Assembly: GCA_905197385.1 (NCBI GenBank)
Contig: CAJJYO010000078.1
Coordinates: 1 to 7,352 of the forward strand
Source: an uncultured Collinsella sp.
GTDB taxonomy: Bacteria > Actinomycetota > Coriobacteriia > Coriobacteriales > Coriobacteriaceae
DNA length: 7,352 nt
Reading direction: 5' to 3'
Part shown: piece by piece, positions 1 through 6,883 of the stretch
Layout of the letters: each line of letters opens with the position of its first letter
Position numbering within the stretch: position 1 is the first letter of the stretch
Program-made: the position numbers and the translations under genes
The notes under the pieces: generated by a model
The model's database searches: none
Told to the model about the DNA's origin: nothing
The model's input: only the letters and a program-made list of their open reading frames with translations

Positions 1-531
1 CACGCCCGTCAGGCGGCCGTTCTCGTTGATCTGTAGCTTGGTCTCGTCATCGACGTTGCGCGTGGCCTTGCAGTACACCACGGTCATCTGGGCACCGGAG
101 TTCTCGTGCGCGTCGATGATGGTGTTGAGGTCCATGTTAAAGATGATGTTGGTGCCCATCATCACAACGTATGGCTTGTCCGAGCGCTGGAACAGCGTCT
201 TGTTGGAGATGATGTCGCGCAGCAAGAAGCGCATGCCGCCCTTGGTGGTGCCATACGCGTTGCCGGGCACCATGAACAGGCCGCCCTTCTTGCGGTCCAG
301 GCCCCAGTCCTTGCCCGAGCCCACATGGTCGATCAGGGAACGGTAGTTGCCCGGCATGACGACGCCGACGGTCTTAATGCCGGCATTCATCATGTTGGAC
401 AGCGGGAAGTCGATCAGGCGGTAGCGGCCCAAAAACGGAACGGACGCGATGGGGCGGTCCTTGAGCAGCACGCTGCCGTAGGTCGAAGAGTAATTAGCGG
501 TGATATAACCGATGGCCTTGCGATTGATCAT
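1..531 (-). CDS. glgD: GlgD, glucose-1-phosphate adenylyltransferase-like regulatory subunit (partial, 3' end outside window)
   Basis: The first 177 codons are present, from ATG at 531-529 to the window edge, with no stop reached; full GlgD proteins are about 370 residues. The fold is that of GlgC: residues 32-46 (PFLGRYRLIDFPLSN), the YRSLIDHVGSGKDWGLDR stretch at about 63-80, and KKGGLF at 81-86. The nucleotide-binding signature LAGGxGxRL near the N-terminus of active enzymes is replaced here by TANYSSTYGS at 11-20. The GTADA and [10 protein letters not shown] motifs of the neighbouring GlgC are also missing; the equivalents read GTTKGG (94-99) and MGTNIIFNMD (125-134). By family knowledge GlgD has little or no catalysis of its own and joins GlgC to raise activity or change its regulation. 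Its start lies 4 bases after the glgC stop, with a ribosome-binding site (AAGGGGGA) inside the end of glgC, so translational coupling is likely. Confidence 0.93.
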   Translation of the reverse strand, partial: MINRKAIGYITANYSSTYGSVLLKDRPIASVPFLGRYRLIDFPLSNMMNAGIKTVGVVMPGNYRSLIDHVGSGKDWGLDRKKGGLFMVPGNAYGTTKGGMRFLLRDIISNKTLFQRSDKPYVVMMGTNIIFNMDLNTIIDAHENSGAQMTVVYCKATRNVDDETKLQINENGRLTGV

Positions 532-535
532 CGGA

Positions 536-1684
536 TCATTCCCCCTTCCCGATAACGACGTCATTTCCAACGACGGCCGTATCCTTGGTGGTATCGACAG
601 AGCCGAGCTTCACGCCCTCTTCGACCGTGGAGTTCTCGCCCAAAATAGCGCGGCAGATGTGCGCGCCGCTCTTAACGTGCGCACCCGGCAGCAGCACGGA
701 GTCCTCGACCACGGCGCGCTCCTCGATGATGACATCGGTCGAAAGAATCGAGTGGCGAGCGGTACCGTAGATCTTGCAGCCGTTGGAGACCAGGCAGTCG
801 TCCAGTCGGCCGTCCGGGCCAATGTAGTGCGGCGGACGCGTGGTGATGTTGGACATGATCGGGAAGTGCTTGTCAAACAGATCGAACTCGGGGTTGTTGC
901 CCAGCAGGTCCATCGAGGTCTCGTGGAAGCTGGCGATAGTGCCGACGTCCTTCCAAAAGCCATGGAACTCGTAGCTGTACAGGCGCTTGTTCTCGCCGAG
1001 CAGCTTGGGGATGATGTCCTTGCCAAAGTCGTGGCTCGAGCGCTGGTCCAGAGCATCCTCCTCGAGCGCCTCGATCAGGACGTCGGCCGAGAAGATGTAG
1101 ATGCCCATGGACGCGAGGTTCGAATCGGGCTTATCGGGCTTCTCGGTGAACTTGGTGATGCGGCCGTCCTCGGGGTCGGTGGTCAGGATGCCAAAGCGGC
1201 TGGCCTCCTCCCAAGGCACGGGCATAACGCTCACCGTGAGGTCGGCGTTGTTCTCAATGTGCGTCTTGAGCATCTTGCGGTAGTCCATGCGATACAGGTG
1301 ATCGCCAGACAGAATCAGGACGTACTTGGGGTCGTTGGCCTTGATGTAGTCGAGGTTCTGCGTAATGGCGTCGGCCGTGCCCGCATACCAGGCGCCACCG
1401 GTCTGCGTCTCGTACGGTGGCAGGATCGACACACCGCCGTCGCGGCTGTCCAGATCCCACGCCTCGCCGGAGCCCACGTAGGCATGCAGCAGGTAGGGGC
1501 GATACTGCGTCAGAACGCCCACCGTGTCGATGCCCGAGTTGGAGCAGTTGGACAGCGAAAAGTCGATAATGCGGAACTTGCCACCAAAGCTAACCGCCGG
1601 CTTGGCGATCTTTTGGGTGAGTGCCCCCAATCGGCTGCCCTGTCCTCCTGCGAGGAGCATCGCGATGCATTCTTTCTTACTCAT
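536..1684 (-). CDS. glgC: Glucose-1-phosphate adenylyltransferase (ADP-glucose pyrophosphorylase)
   Basis: This enzyme makes ADP-glucose and pyrophosphate from ATP and glucose-1-phosphate, the committed step of bacterial glycogen synthesis, in the cytoplasm. The protein is 382 residues, a normal length for the short Gram-positive type. Visible motifs are [13 protein letters not shown] at 11-23 (nucleotide binding), [15 protein letters not shown] at 28-42, GTADA at 102-106, [10 protein letters not shown] at 126-135, and FTEKP at 179-183, whose lysine contacts the sugar phosphate in the family. From about residue 288 the sequence becomes the hexapeptide-repeat left-handed beta-helix used for oligomerisation and allostery. 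ATG at 1684 is preceded by a strong Shine-Dalgarno AGAAGGAG (1698-1691). The gene lies 108 bases after glgP and almost abuts glgD, so a GlgC-GlgD complex is inferred. No broken or missing key residue is seen. Identity is very secure. Confidence 0.97.
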   Translation of the reverse strand: MSKKECIAMLLAGGQGSRLGALTQKIAKPAVSFGGKFRIIDFSLSNCSNSGIDTVGVLTQYRPYLLHAYVGSGEAWDLDSRDGGVSILPPYETQTGGAWYAGTADAITQNLDYIKANDPKYVLILSGDHLYRMDYRKMLKTHIENNADLTVSVMPVPWEEASRFGILTTDPEDGRITKFTEKPDKPDSNLASMGIYIFSADVLIEALEEDALDQRSSHDFGKDIIPKLLGENKRLYSYEFHGFWKDVGTIASFHETSMDLLGNNPEFDLFDKHFPIMSNITTRPPHYIGPDGRLDDCLVSNGCKIYGTARHSILSTDVIIEERAVVEDSVLLPGAHVKSGAHICRAILGENSTVEEGVKLGSVDTTKDTAVVGNDVVIGKGE

Positions 1685-1708
1685 CGATTTCTCCTTCTGT
1701 CATCGATG
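1682..1708 (-). promoter_or_regulatory. Hairpin over the glgC translation start (SD in loop, ATG in stem)
   Basis: In the mRNA sense the sequence CATCGAT (1708-1702) is exactly complementary to ATCGATG (1688-1682), with a 13-base loop. The loop holds the Shine-Dalgarno AGAAGGAG, and the last three bases of the 3' arm are the glgC start codon. The pairing is seen directly. Whether it folds or controls translation is inference; a 7-bp stem of mixed composition is only moderately stable. Confidence 0.4.
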
Positions 1709-1724
1709 TTCTTAAACCCATTAG

Positions 1725-1755
1725 CGACGGGCGCGGCGCTCGGTCGCGCCCGTCG
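1725..1755 (-). repeat. Perfect 11-bp GC-rich hairpin in the glgP-glgC gap
   Basis: CGACGGGCGCG (1725-1735) and CGCGCCCGTCG (1745-1755) are perfect inverted repeats around a 9-base loop, between the glgP stop and the glgC ribosome-binding site. In the operon direction it is followed by CTAATGGGTTTAAG, which lacks a real T-run, so it is not a standard intrinsic terminator. It could instead be a processing or mRNA-stability element, or a weak attenuator separating glgP expression from glgC-glgD. A smaller inverted repeat, ATGCC/GGCAT (1760-1764, 1770-1774), lies just upstream of it in the transcript. Confidence 0.7.
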
Positions 1756-1792
1756 AGTAATGCCGTGCTGGCATAAGGGAGCTCGCGCGCCT

Positions 1793-4219
1793 TTACGCGT
1801 GCCAGATCTCGTCGCGGTACTCGCGAATGGTGCGGTCGCTCGAGAACCAGCCGGAGGAGGCGGTGTTGAGCAGCGCCTTGCGGTTCCAGGTCTCCTGGTC
1901 GCCGTAGCTGCCCGTGAGCTTTTCCCATGCATCCACGTAGCTGCGGAAATCGGCCATGACCAGGTCGGGGTCATTGTTGTTCATGAGCTCGTTGTAGATG
2001 CTCTCGAAGTTGCCCGAAAGACCCGCAAAGGTGTTGTCCTTAAGCTCGTCCATCACGCGGCCCAGACGCTCGCGGTCGCCGTTGAGGGTATCCCACGCAA
2101 AGTAGCTGTTGGATGCCCAGAGCTGCTCGACCTCGGGGGCGGTCAGGCCAAAGATGGCCTCGTTCTCGCGACCGGCCAGGTCGGCGATCTCGATGTTGGC
2201 GCCGTCGAGGGTGCCCAGCGTAATGGCGCCGTTCATCATGAGCTTCATGTTGGACGTGCCCGAGGCCTCCTTGCCGGCCGTGGAGATCTGCTCCGAGATC
2301 TCGGCGGCAGGGTAGATGAGCTGGGCGTTGCTCACGCGGAAGTTGGGGATAAAGCAGACCTTCATGACCTCGTTGACGCGCGGGTCGTTGTTGATGACCT
2401 CGGCCACGGAGTTAATAAGGCGGATGGTCTCCTTGGCAAAGGTGTAGCTCGAGGCAGCCTTGCCGCTAAAGATGAAGGTCGTCGGCGTCACGTGGAAGTT
2501 GGGATCGGCGATGCGACGGTTGTAGATGTCCATCACCTTCATGATGTTCATGAGCTGGCGCTTGTAGGCGTGGAAGCGCTTTACCTGGACATCGAAGACG
2601 GTGTTGGGGTCGATGACCAGACCGGTCTCGGCCTTGACGTAGGCGGCCAGGCGTTCCTTGTTGGCGCGCTTGGAGGCACCCACGGCCTTCAGGAACTCGG
2701 TGTCGTTCTGGAACTCCTTGAGCTTTTCCAGCTCAAAGGCGTCCTTGAGCCAGCCGTCGCCAATGGCCTCGGTGACGAGCTTGGCGTAGGTGGGGTTGGC
2801 CTCGGCAAAGAAGCGACGATGCGAGATGCCGTTGGTCTTGTTGTTGAACTTTTCGGGCGTCAGGGCATAGAAGTCCTTGAGCACAATGTTCTTGATGATG
2901 TCGGAGTGGATCTTGGCTACGCCGTTGACGCTATGGCTGCAAATCACAGACAGGTTGGCCATGCGAATCTCGCCGTCCCACAGGATGGCGGTCTGGCGCA
3001 GACGCTCCTGCCAGCCCTCCTGCGTGGTGTCGAACGACTCGTGCCAACGACGGCTGATCTCGTCGATGATCTGGTACACGCGGGGGAGGAGCTTGGAGAA
3101 CGTGCCGATGGGCCACTTCTCCAGAGCCTCGGGCAGGATGGTGTGGTTGGTGTAGCTCACGACCTGCGTCACGATGTTCCAGGCGTCGTCCCACTCGAGC
3201 TTCTTTTCGTCGATGAGGATGCGCATAAGCTCTGGGCCGCACATGGCGGGGTGCGTGTCGTTCGTGTGGATGGCCACAAACTGCGGCAGCAGCTCCCAGT
3301 TCTCGCCGTGCTCCTTCTCAAATGTGTCGAGCAGGCTGTAGATGCCGGCCGAGACAAACAGGTACTCCTGCTTCAGGCGCAGCAAACGGCCGTGCTCACC
3401 GGCGTCGTTGGGGTAGAGGATGGCGCTGATGGCCTCGGCCTCGGCGCGCTCGGCATCGGCTAGGGCGTAGTCGCCGCGGTTGAAGGCCTCCAGATCGAAG
3501 TGCTCCTCGACCGGCTCGGCGGCCCAGACGCGCAGCTTGTTGACGGTCTTGCCGGCATAGCCCACCACGGGGATGTCATAAGGGACGGCCAGGATGTCCT
3601 GCGTGTCCACCGTGCGGTAGAACGTGCGACCGTTCTCCTCAAAGCCCTCGACGTGGCCACCAAACTTAATGGTCACGGCCTTGTCCTGACGACGGACCTC
3701 CCAGGGATAACCGTGGGTGAGCCACTCGTCGGTGGCCTCGACCTGGCTGCCGTTGACGATCTCCTGCTTAAACAGGCCGTAGCGGTAGCGCATGCCGTTG
3801 CCGTAGCCGGCAATGCCCTCGGCTGCCATGGAATCCAGGAAGCATGCGGCCAGACGGCCCAGGCCACCGTTGCCCAGCGCCGGATCGGGCTCCTGGTTCT
3901 CGATGACGGACAGGTCAAAGCCCATGTCGTCGAGCGCCTCGGCGACCATGTCGCGCACGCCAAAGTTGAGCAGGTAGTTGTCGAGCAGGCGGCCGATCAA
4001 AAACTCGATCGAGAAGTAGTACACGCGCTTTTTGCCCTCGGCGGCTGCACGGGCGTCACTCTTGGTGGCAACGGTGCGTGCCTTCTCGGCCACGAGCTTG
4101 GCCAGGGCGTTAAAGCGGTCGAGGTCGCTGGCGGCCTCGACGCTCTTGCCGCTGATGCTCATGACGGCATCGCGATAGAGCTCGGTAAACTCCTGCTTGT
4201 TGTCGAAGATCTTATTCAT
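1793..4219 (-). CDS. glgP: Glycogen/maltodextrin phosphorylase
   Basis: This pyridoxal-phosphate enzyme (GT35 family) releases glucose-1-phosphate from the non-reducing ends of glycogen or maltodextrin. The protein is 808 residues, matching the usual bacterial length of about 800-815. Conserved blocks appear in order: YYFSIEFLIGRLLDNYLLN at 67-85, GNGGLGRLAACFLDSMA at 116-132, NDTHPA at 320-325, KTNGISHRRF at 461-470, VQVKRFHAYKRQLMN at 545-559, and the cofactor block EASGTSNMKLMMNGA at 651-665, in which Lys659 is the expected Schiff-base lysine. LGTLDGANIE follows at 668-677. ATG at 4219 is chosen because AAAGGA stands just upstream and the N-terminal helix length fits. It lies between glgB and glgC, so the breakdown enzyme is co-transcribed with synthesis genes. 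The family cannot always be split into GlgP and MalP from sequence; operon context favours GlgP. Confidence 0.96.
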   Translation of the reverse strand: MNKIFDNKQEFTELYRDAVMSISGKSVEAASDLDRFNALAKLVAEKARTVATKSDARAAAEGKKRVYYFSIEFLIGRLLDNYLLNFGVRDMVAEALDDMGFDLSVIENQEPDPALGNGGLGRLAACFLDSMAAEGIAGYGNGMRYRYGLFKQEIVNGSQVEATDEWLTHGYPWEVRRQDKAVTIKFGGHVEGFEENGRTFYRTVDTQDILAVPYDIPVVGYAGKTVNKLRVWAAEPVEEHFDLEAFNRGDYALADAERAEAEAISAILYPNDAGEHGRLLRLKQEYLFVSAGIYSLLDTFEKEHGENWELLPQFVAIHTNDTHPAMCGPELMRILIDEKKLEWDDAWNIVTQVVSYTNHTILPEALEKWPIGTFSKLLPRVYQIIDEISRRWHESFDTTQEGWQERLRQTAILWDGEIRMANLSVICSHSVNGVAKIHSDIIKNIVLKDFYALTPEKFNNKTNGISHRRFFAEANPTYAKLVTEAIGDGWLKDAFELEKLKEFQNDTEFLKAVGASKRANKERLAAYVKAETGLVIDPNTVFDVQVKRFHAYKRQLMNIMKVMDIYNRRIADPNFHVTPTTFIFSGKAASSYTFAKETIRLINSVAEVINNDPRVNEVMKVCFIPNFRVSNAQLIYPAAEISEQISTAGKEASGTSNMKLMMNGAITLGTLDGANIEIADLAGRENEAIFGLTAPEVEQLWASNSYFAWDTLNGDRERLGRVMDELKDNTFAGLSGNFESIYNELMNNNDPDLVMADFRSYVDAWEKLTGSYGDQETWNRKALLNTASSGWFSSDRTIREYRDEIWHA

Positions 4220-4273
4220 ACGTTCCTTTCCCCCGGGGATGTTTCTCCCGGAACGGTTATGACTTGTATCCTA

Positions 4274-4288
4274 CGCCCCGGCGGGGCG
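4274..4288 (-). repeat. GC-rich hairpin in the glgB-glgP gap
   Basis: CGCCCC (4274-4279) and GGGGCG (4283-4288) form a perfect 6-bp inverted repeat with a 3-base loop, in the 94 bases between the glgB stop and the glgP start. No T-run follows on either strand, so a terminator is not supported. A second small inverted repeat, GTAAC/GTTAC (4302-4306, 4313-4317), overlaps the end of glgB. I see no convincing promoter for glgP in this gap; a TAGGAT hexamer lies on the minus strand just downstream of the hairpin (4273-4268) but has no matching -35. Confidence 0.5.
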
Positions 4289-4313
4289 GGTAATTACAGT
4301 GGTAACGCTTTTG

Positions 4314-6559
4314 TTACGCTTTCTTGGCAGGAGCCTTAACAGCAGCTGTCTTGGCCTTGGGAGCAGCCTTTTTGGTGGTTGCCTTTTTGGCCGTGGTGGA
4401 TTTGGTCGAAGCCTTGGCGGCAGACTTGGCAGTCTTTGCCTTAGCCGGAGCCTTCTTAGCTGCCGCGGTCTTGGGCTTCACCGAGGATGCACGCTTGCGC
4501 GTCGCCTTCTTGGGCTCCTCGACCACGGGCGGCTTGTAGCTGCTGGGACCGCGGCGCTTAAGCACCACACCTGCCAGGCCGGGCACCTTTATCTCGATGG
4601 AATCCATCTGCCCGTTCCAGGGATAGGGCTCGCTCGAGCAGGTGTAGGGCTCCTCACCGGCATATCCGCTGCCACCGAACTCGGGACGGTCGGAATCGAA
4701 GATGACCTCCCAGTCGCCCTCGCGCGGCACTCCCACGCGGAAGCTCTCGTAGCTCGCCGGGTCAAAGTTGATCAGGATCACCAGATCGTCGTCGACGTCC
4801 TCGCCCTGGCGCACAAAGCTTACGATGGACTGCTTGGAGTTATCCGCGTCAATCCAGGTAAAGCCGTCGTCGGTGTAGCCGCGCTCGTACAGGGCGGGCT
4901 CGGCGGTGTACAGGTGGTTGAGCGCCTTGATAAACGCCTGATGATGACGGTGGGTCTCGTACTCCTCGGTCAGGAACCACTGGATGGACTCGTAATAGCG
5001 CCACTCAATAAACTGGCCGATCTCGTTGCCATAAAGTTGAGCTTGGCACCGGGGTGCGTCATCTGGTAGAAGGCCAGCGTGCGCAGGCCGGCAAACTGGC
5101 GCCACCAGTCGCCCGGCATGCGGCCGATCAGCGAGCACTTGCCGTGCACGACCTCGTCATGGCTGAGCGGGCAAATGAAGTTCTCGGTAAAGGCGTACAT
5201 GATGGAGAACGTGAGCAGCCCGTGGTTGCCAGGGCGCCACGGAAAATCGGTCTGCATGTAGTGCAGGGTGTCGTTCATCCAGCCCATGTCCCACTTGTAG
5301 TGGAAGCCCAGACCGCCGTCCTGCGGCGGATAGGTCACGAGCGGCCACGCGGTGGACTCCTCGGCCATCATCATCACGTCGGGGAAGTGGGCCTCCACGG
5401 CGCAGTTGACCTGACGGATAAACGCGCTGGCGTCCAGGTCCTCCTCGGTACCGTACTTGTTGAACTTCTTTTGGCCGGGATCATCGATGCCAAAGTTGAG
5501 GTACAGCATGCTGGACACGCCGTCCATGCGAATGCCGTCAACGTGGAAGTTCTCGAGCCAGTACAGCACGTTGGAGACCAGGAAGGAGCGGACCTCGCCG
5601 CGGGCGAAGTCGAACTTGTGCGTGCCCCAGTTGGGATGAATCTCGTGCTCAAACAGCATGTGCCCGTTAAAGGTGGCAAGGCCGTGGGAGTCGGCGCAAA
5701 ACCCGCCGGGCACCCAGTCCATGATCACGCCGATGCCAGCCTTGTGGCACGCATCGATAAAGTGCATGAGCTGCTGCGGGTTGCCGTAGCGCGACGTGGC
5801 GGCATAGTAACCGGTCGTCTGATAGCCCCAGGAGCCATCGAAGGGATGCTCCATAAGCGGCATGACCTCGATATGCGTATAGCCCATGTCGCGCACGTAG
5901 TCCACGAGCTCCACCGACAGGTCGTCGTAGGTGTAGAACTCGCCGCGCTGCGCGGGGAAGGGATCCATGGGACCGGGGTAGTTACCGTACTCGTCCGGCT
6001 CGCCCTGCGGCGCATCGCCGTGCCGCTTCCACGAGCCAATATGTACCTCGTAGATGTTGAGTGGCTGCGACATGTGGTTGTGGCCGGCGCGGCGCTTGAG
6101 CCACGCGGCGTCATTCCACTTGTAGTCATCGAGAGTCCACAGCACGCTCGCGGTACCCGGAGGGCACTCGGCCTTAAAAGCATACGGATCGGCCTTGTAG
6201 AGCTTCTCGCCCTCGTTGGTCTCGATGAGATATTTATAGAGCTGGCCCTGCTCGGCGCCAGGAATAAAGCCTTCCCAAATAGCGCTCGTATGCACGGGCA
6301 CCAGCGGGTTGGCTTCCTCATCCCAGTCGTTAAATTCGCCAATGACATGGACGCTCTTTACGTCGGGCGCCCAAACGCAAAAGCGCCAGCCGCGCGTACG
6401 GTTCTGCGTGTCGGGATGCGCGCCCATCTTTTCCCAGCTGCGCTCCCACATACCAATGCCAAACAGATAGACATCGTCCTTAGAGAGCTCCGGTGCGTGC
6501 GGGGCGGCTTTACGGATTGCGGGCTTTTTAGCCGTTGGCTTTAGCTTTGTATCGCTCAC
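4314..6559 (-). pseudogene. glgB: 1,4-alpha-glucan branching enzyme, interrupted by a one-base frameshift, with Lys/Ala-rich C-terminal tail
   Basis: GlgB (GH13 family) cuts an alpha-1,4 glucan chain and rejoins it as an alpha-1,6 branch. With one base restored at 5029-5030 the protein is 748 residues, against about 630-730 usual. Order, counting from GTG 6559: basic N-terminal segment 1-25; CBM48-type domain about 58-120 (FCVWAPDVKSVHVIGEFNDW); then the barrel with YEVHIGSW 170-177, region I DWVPGGF 281-287, region II DGIRMD with nucleophile Asp346, region III AEEST 399-403 with the acid/base Glu, and region IV HDEVVHGK from 467 with Asp468. Frame is lost after Met510 and resumes with GNEIGQF. 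An all-beta domain follows, then about 66 residues rich in Lys and Ala. GTG 6559 (MSDTK...) is preferred; ATG 6574, ATG 6571 and TTG 6619 are also in frame, none with a good ribosome-binding site. If the deletion is real, the product ends 19 residues after Met510 and should be inactive; it may be a sequencing error. Confidence 0.93.
5028..5031 (-). other. Single-base deletion site in glgB
   Basis: The upstream frame reads HPGAKLNFM and then departs into ATRSAS and a stop; the downstream frame reads GNEIGQFIEW. Branching enzymes of this type have a continuous KLxFMGNEIGQF. The two frames share base 5030, so exactly one base is missing: ATGGCAACG where ATGGGCAACG is expected (a run of three G read as two). 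No slippery heptamer is present at the site. Confidence 0.9.
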
Positions 6560-6645
6560 GTTTGATCCCATCATGACGCGGCAGCGTGTTGCCTTGGTGA
6601 CTAGATGCGAAAGGTCCAAGGCTGCACGAATCGAAGGGACGGCGA

Positions 6646-6699
6646 AGTTTCTGTGATTCGTTCCACCTCGCGTGCTCGGTGGAACTTTCGGCAGAAACT
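6646..6699 (-). promoter_or_regulatory. Bipartite stem-loop in the glgB 5' leader
   Basis: Outer arms AGTTTCTG (6646-6653) and CAGAAACT (6692-6699) are perfectly complementary. So are inner arms GTTCCACC (6660-6667) and GGTGGAAC (6678-6685). They are separated by symmetric 6-base internal loops and capped by a 10-base loop. The left side also contains GATTCGT (6655-6661), which can pair instead with ACGAATC (6626-6632) and would disrupt the inner stem. No T-run follows on either strand, so it is not an intrinsic terminator. It matches no RNA family that I can name; a regulatory leader or protein-binding site is inference. Confidence 0.5.
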
Positions 6700-6771
6700 A
6701 CGATAACACCTGTGCGTTAGTTTTATGGACGAAAGCGGATTTGTGGGGGCGTTTAATCGGTAAGCGACATG

Positions 6772-6802
6772 TTTATACCACTGGCAGAATTGCCATGGTA
6801 AA
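6772..6802 (-). promoter_or_regulatory. Probable glgB operon promoter
   Basis: On the minus strand a TATAAA -10 box (6777-6772) is preceded at 19 bases by TTTACC (6802-6797), a 4/6 match to TTGACA; at 18 bases TTACCA also matches 4/6. The -35 overlaps an operator-like half-site, and a TGGCA-gaat-TGCCA dyad lies within the spacer. Transcription would start near 6765, giving a leader of about 200 bases before GTG 6559. This is inferred from consensus matching alone. Confidence 0.4.
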
Positions 6803-6821
6803 ACTCTTGACAGTTTTACCA
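6796..6821. promoter_or_regulatory. Operator-like dyad 1, TGGTAAAAC-8-GTTTTACCA
   Basis: TGGTAAAAC (6796-6804) and GTTTTACCA (6813-6821) are perfect 9-bp inverted repeats with an 8-base spacer that contains a consensus -35 hexamer, TTGACA (6807-6812), on the plus strand. Its left arm overlaps the proposed glgB -35. A regulator bound here could affect both divergent promoters. The sequence style (AAAC/GTTT arms with GGT/ACC edges) recalls LacI/CcpA/MalR-type sugar regulators, but the spacing differs from a compact LacI palindrome, so the regulator is unknown. Confidence 0.55.
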
Positions 6822-6837
6822 ATTAGGGTTTCAAAAA

Positions 6838-6846
6838 TGTTAGGCT
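6838..6846 (+). promoter_or_regulatory. Possible extended -10 of the HAD hydrolase promoter
   Basis: TGTTAGGCT at this position fits the extended -10 pattern TGnTAnnnT, with the three most conserved -10 bases. No good -35 stands at 17 bases. The perfect TTGACA at 6807-6812 is too far for this -10, and at 17 bases from that TTGACA only TTCAAA is found. The start of transcription would fall at about 6853, on operator-like half-site 3. Weak call. Confidence 0.25.
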
Positions 6847-6852
6847 GACGTT

Positions 6853-6883
6853 TGGTAAAACGTTTTTAGCAGGTTGTTTACCA
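6853..6883. promoter_or_regulatory. Operator-like dyad 2, TGGTAAAAC ... GTTTACCA
   Basis: A third exact TGGTAAAAC (6853-6861) is followed by an inverted GTTTACCA (6876-6883), one A/T shorter than the others. The first half-site also forms the core palindrome AAAACGTTTT (6857-6866) with a central CG, typical of LacI-family operators. The dyad centre lies about 60 bases from that of dyad 1 and just upstream of the HAD ribosome-binding site, a position suited to repression. Confidence 0.45.

Noticed and set aside
512..3463. A 983-codon open frame on the plus strand opposite glgC and glgP
   Set aside because: It is the antisense of two well-conserved genes. Its translation is a Val/Leu/Ala/Gly/His/Asp-rich sequence with no domain, as expected from GC-rich codon bias, and it runs straight through the intergenic hairpin.
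4274..4288. Intrinsic terminator between glgB and glgP
   Set aside because: Stem of only 6 bp and no T-run on either strand; the downstream genes belong to the same pathway and have no evident promoter of their own.
3500..4339. A 279-codon open frame on the plus strand opposite the glgP 5' end and the glgP-glgB gap
   Set aside because: Antisense to conserved phosphorylase sequence, with no recognisable domain; it extends past the gap only because stops are rare.
5020..5045. Programmed ribosomal frameshift in glgB
   Set aside because: A -1 shift would be needed at TTTATGG, which is not an X XXY YYZ slippery site, and such control of GlgB is not known. A simple one-base loss explains it.
5054..6544. 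A 496-codon open frame on the plus strand opposite glgB
   Set aside because: Same antisense effect; the minus strand carries all GH13 motifs over the same span.
6601..6822. A 73-codon minus-strand frame in the glgB leader, as a possible leader peptide
   Set aside because: It starts with TTG without a ribosome-binding site and upstream of the proposed promoter -10, and its length and Arg/Cys/His-rich make-up look like untranslated sequence.
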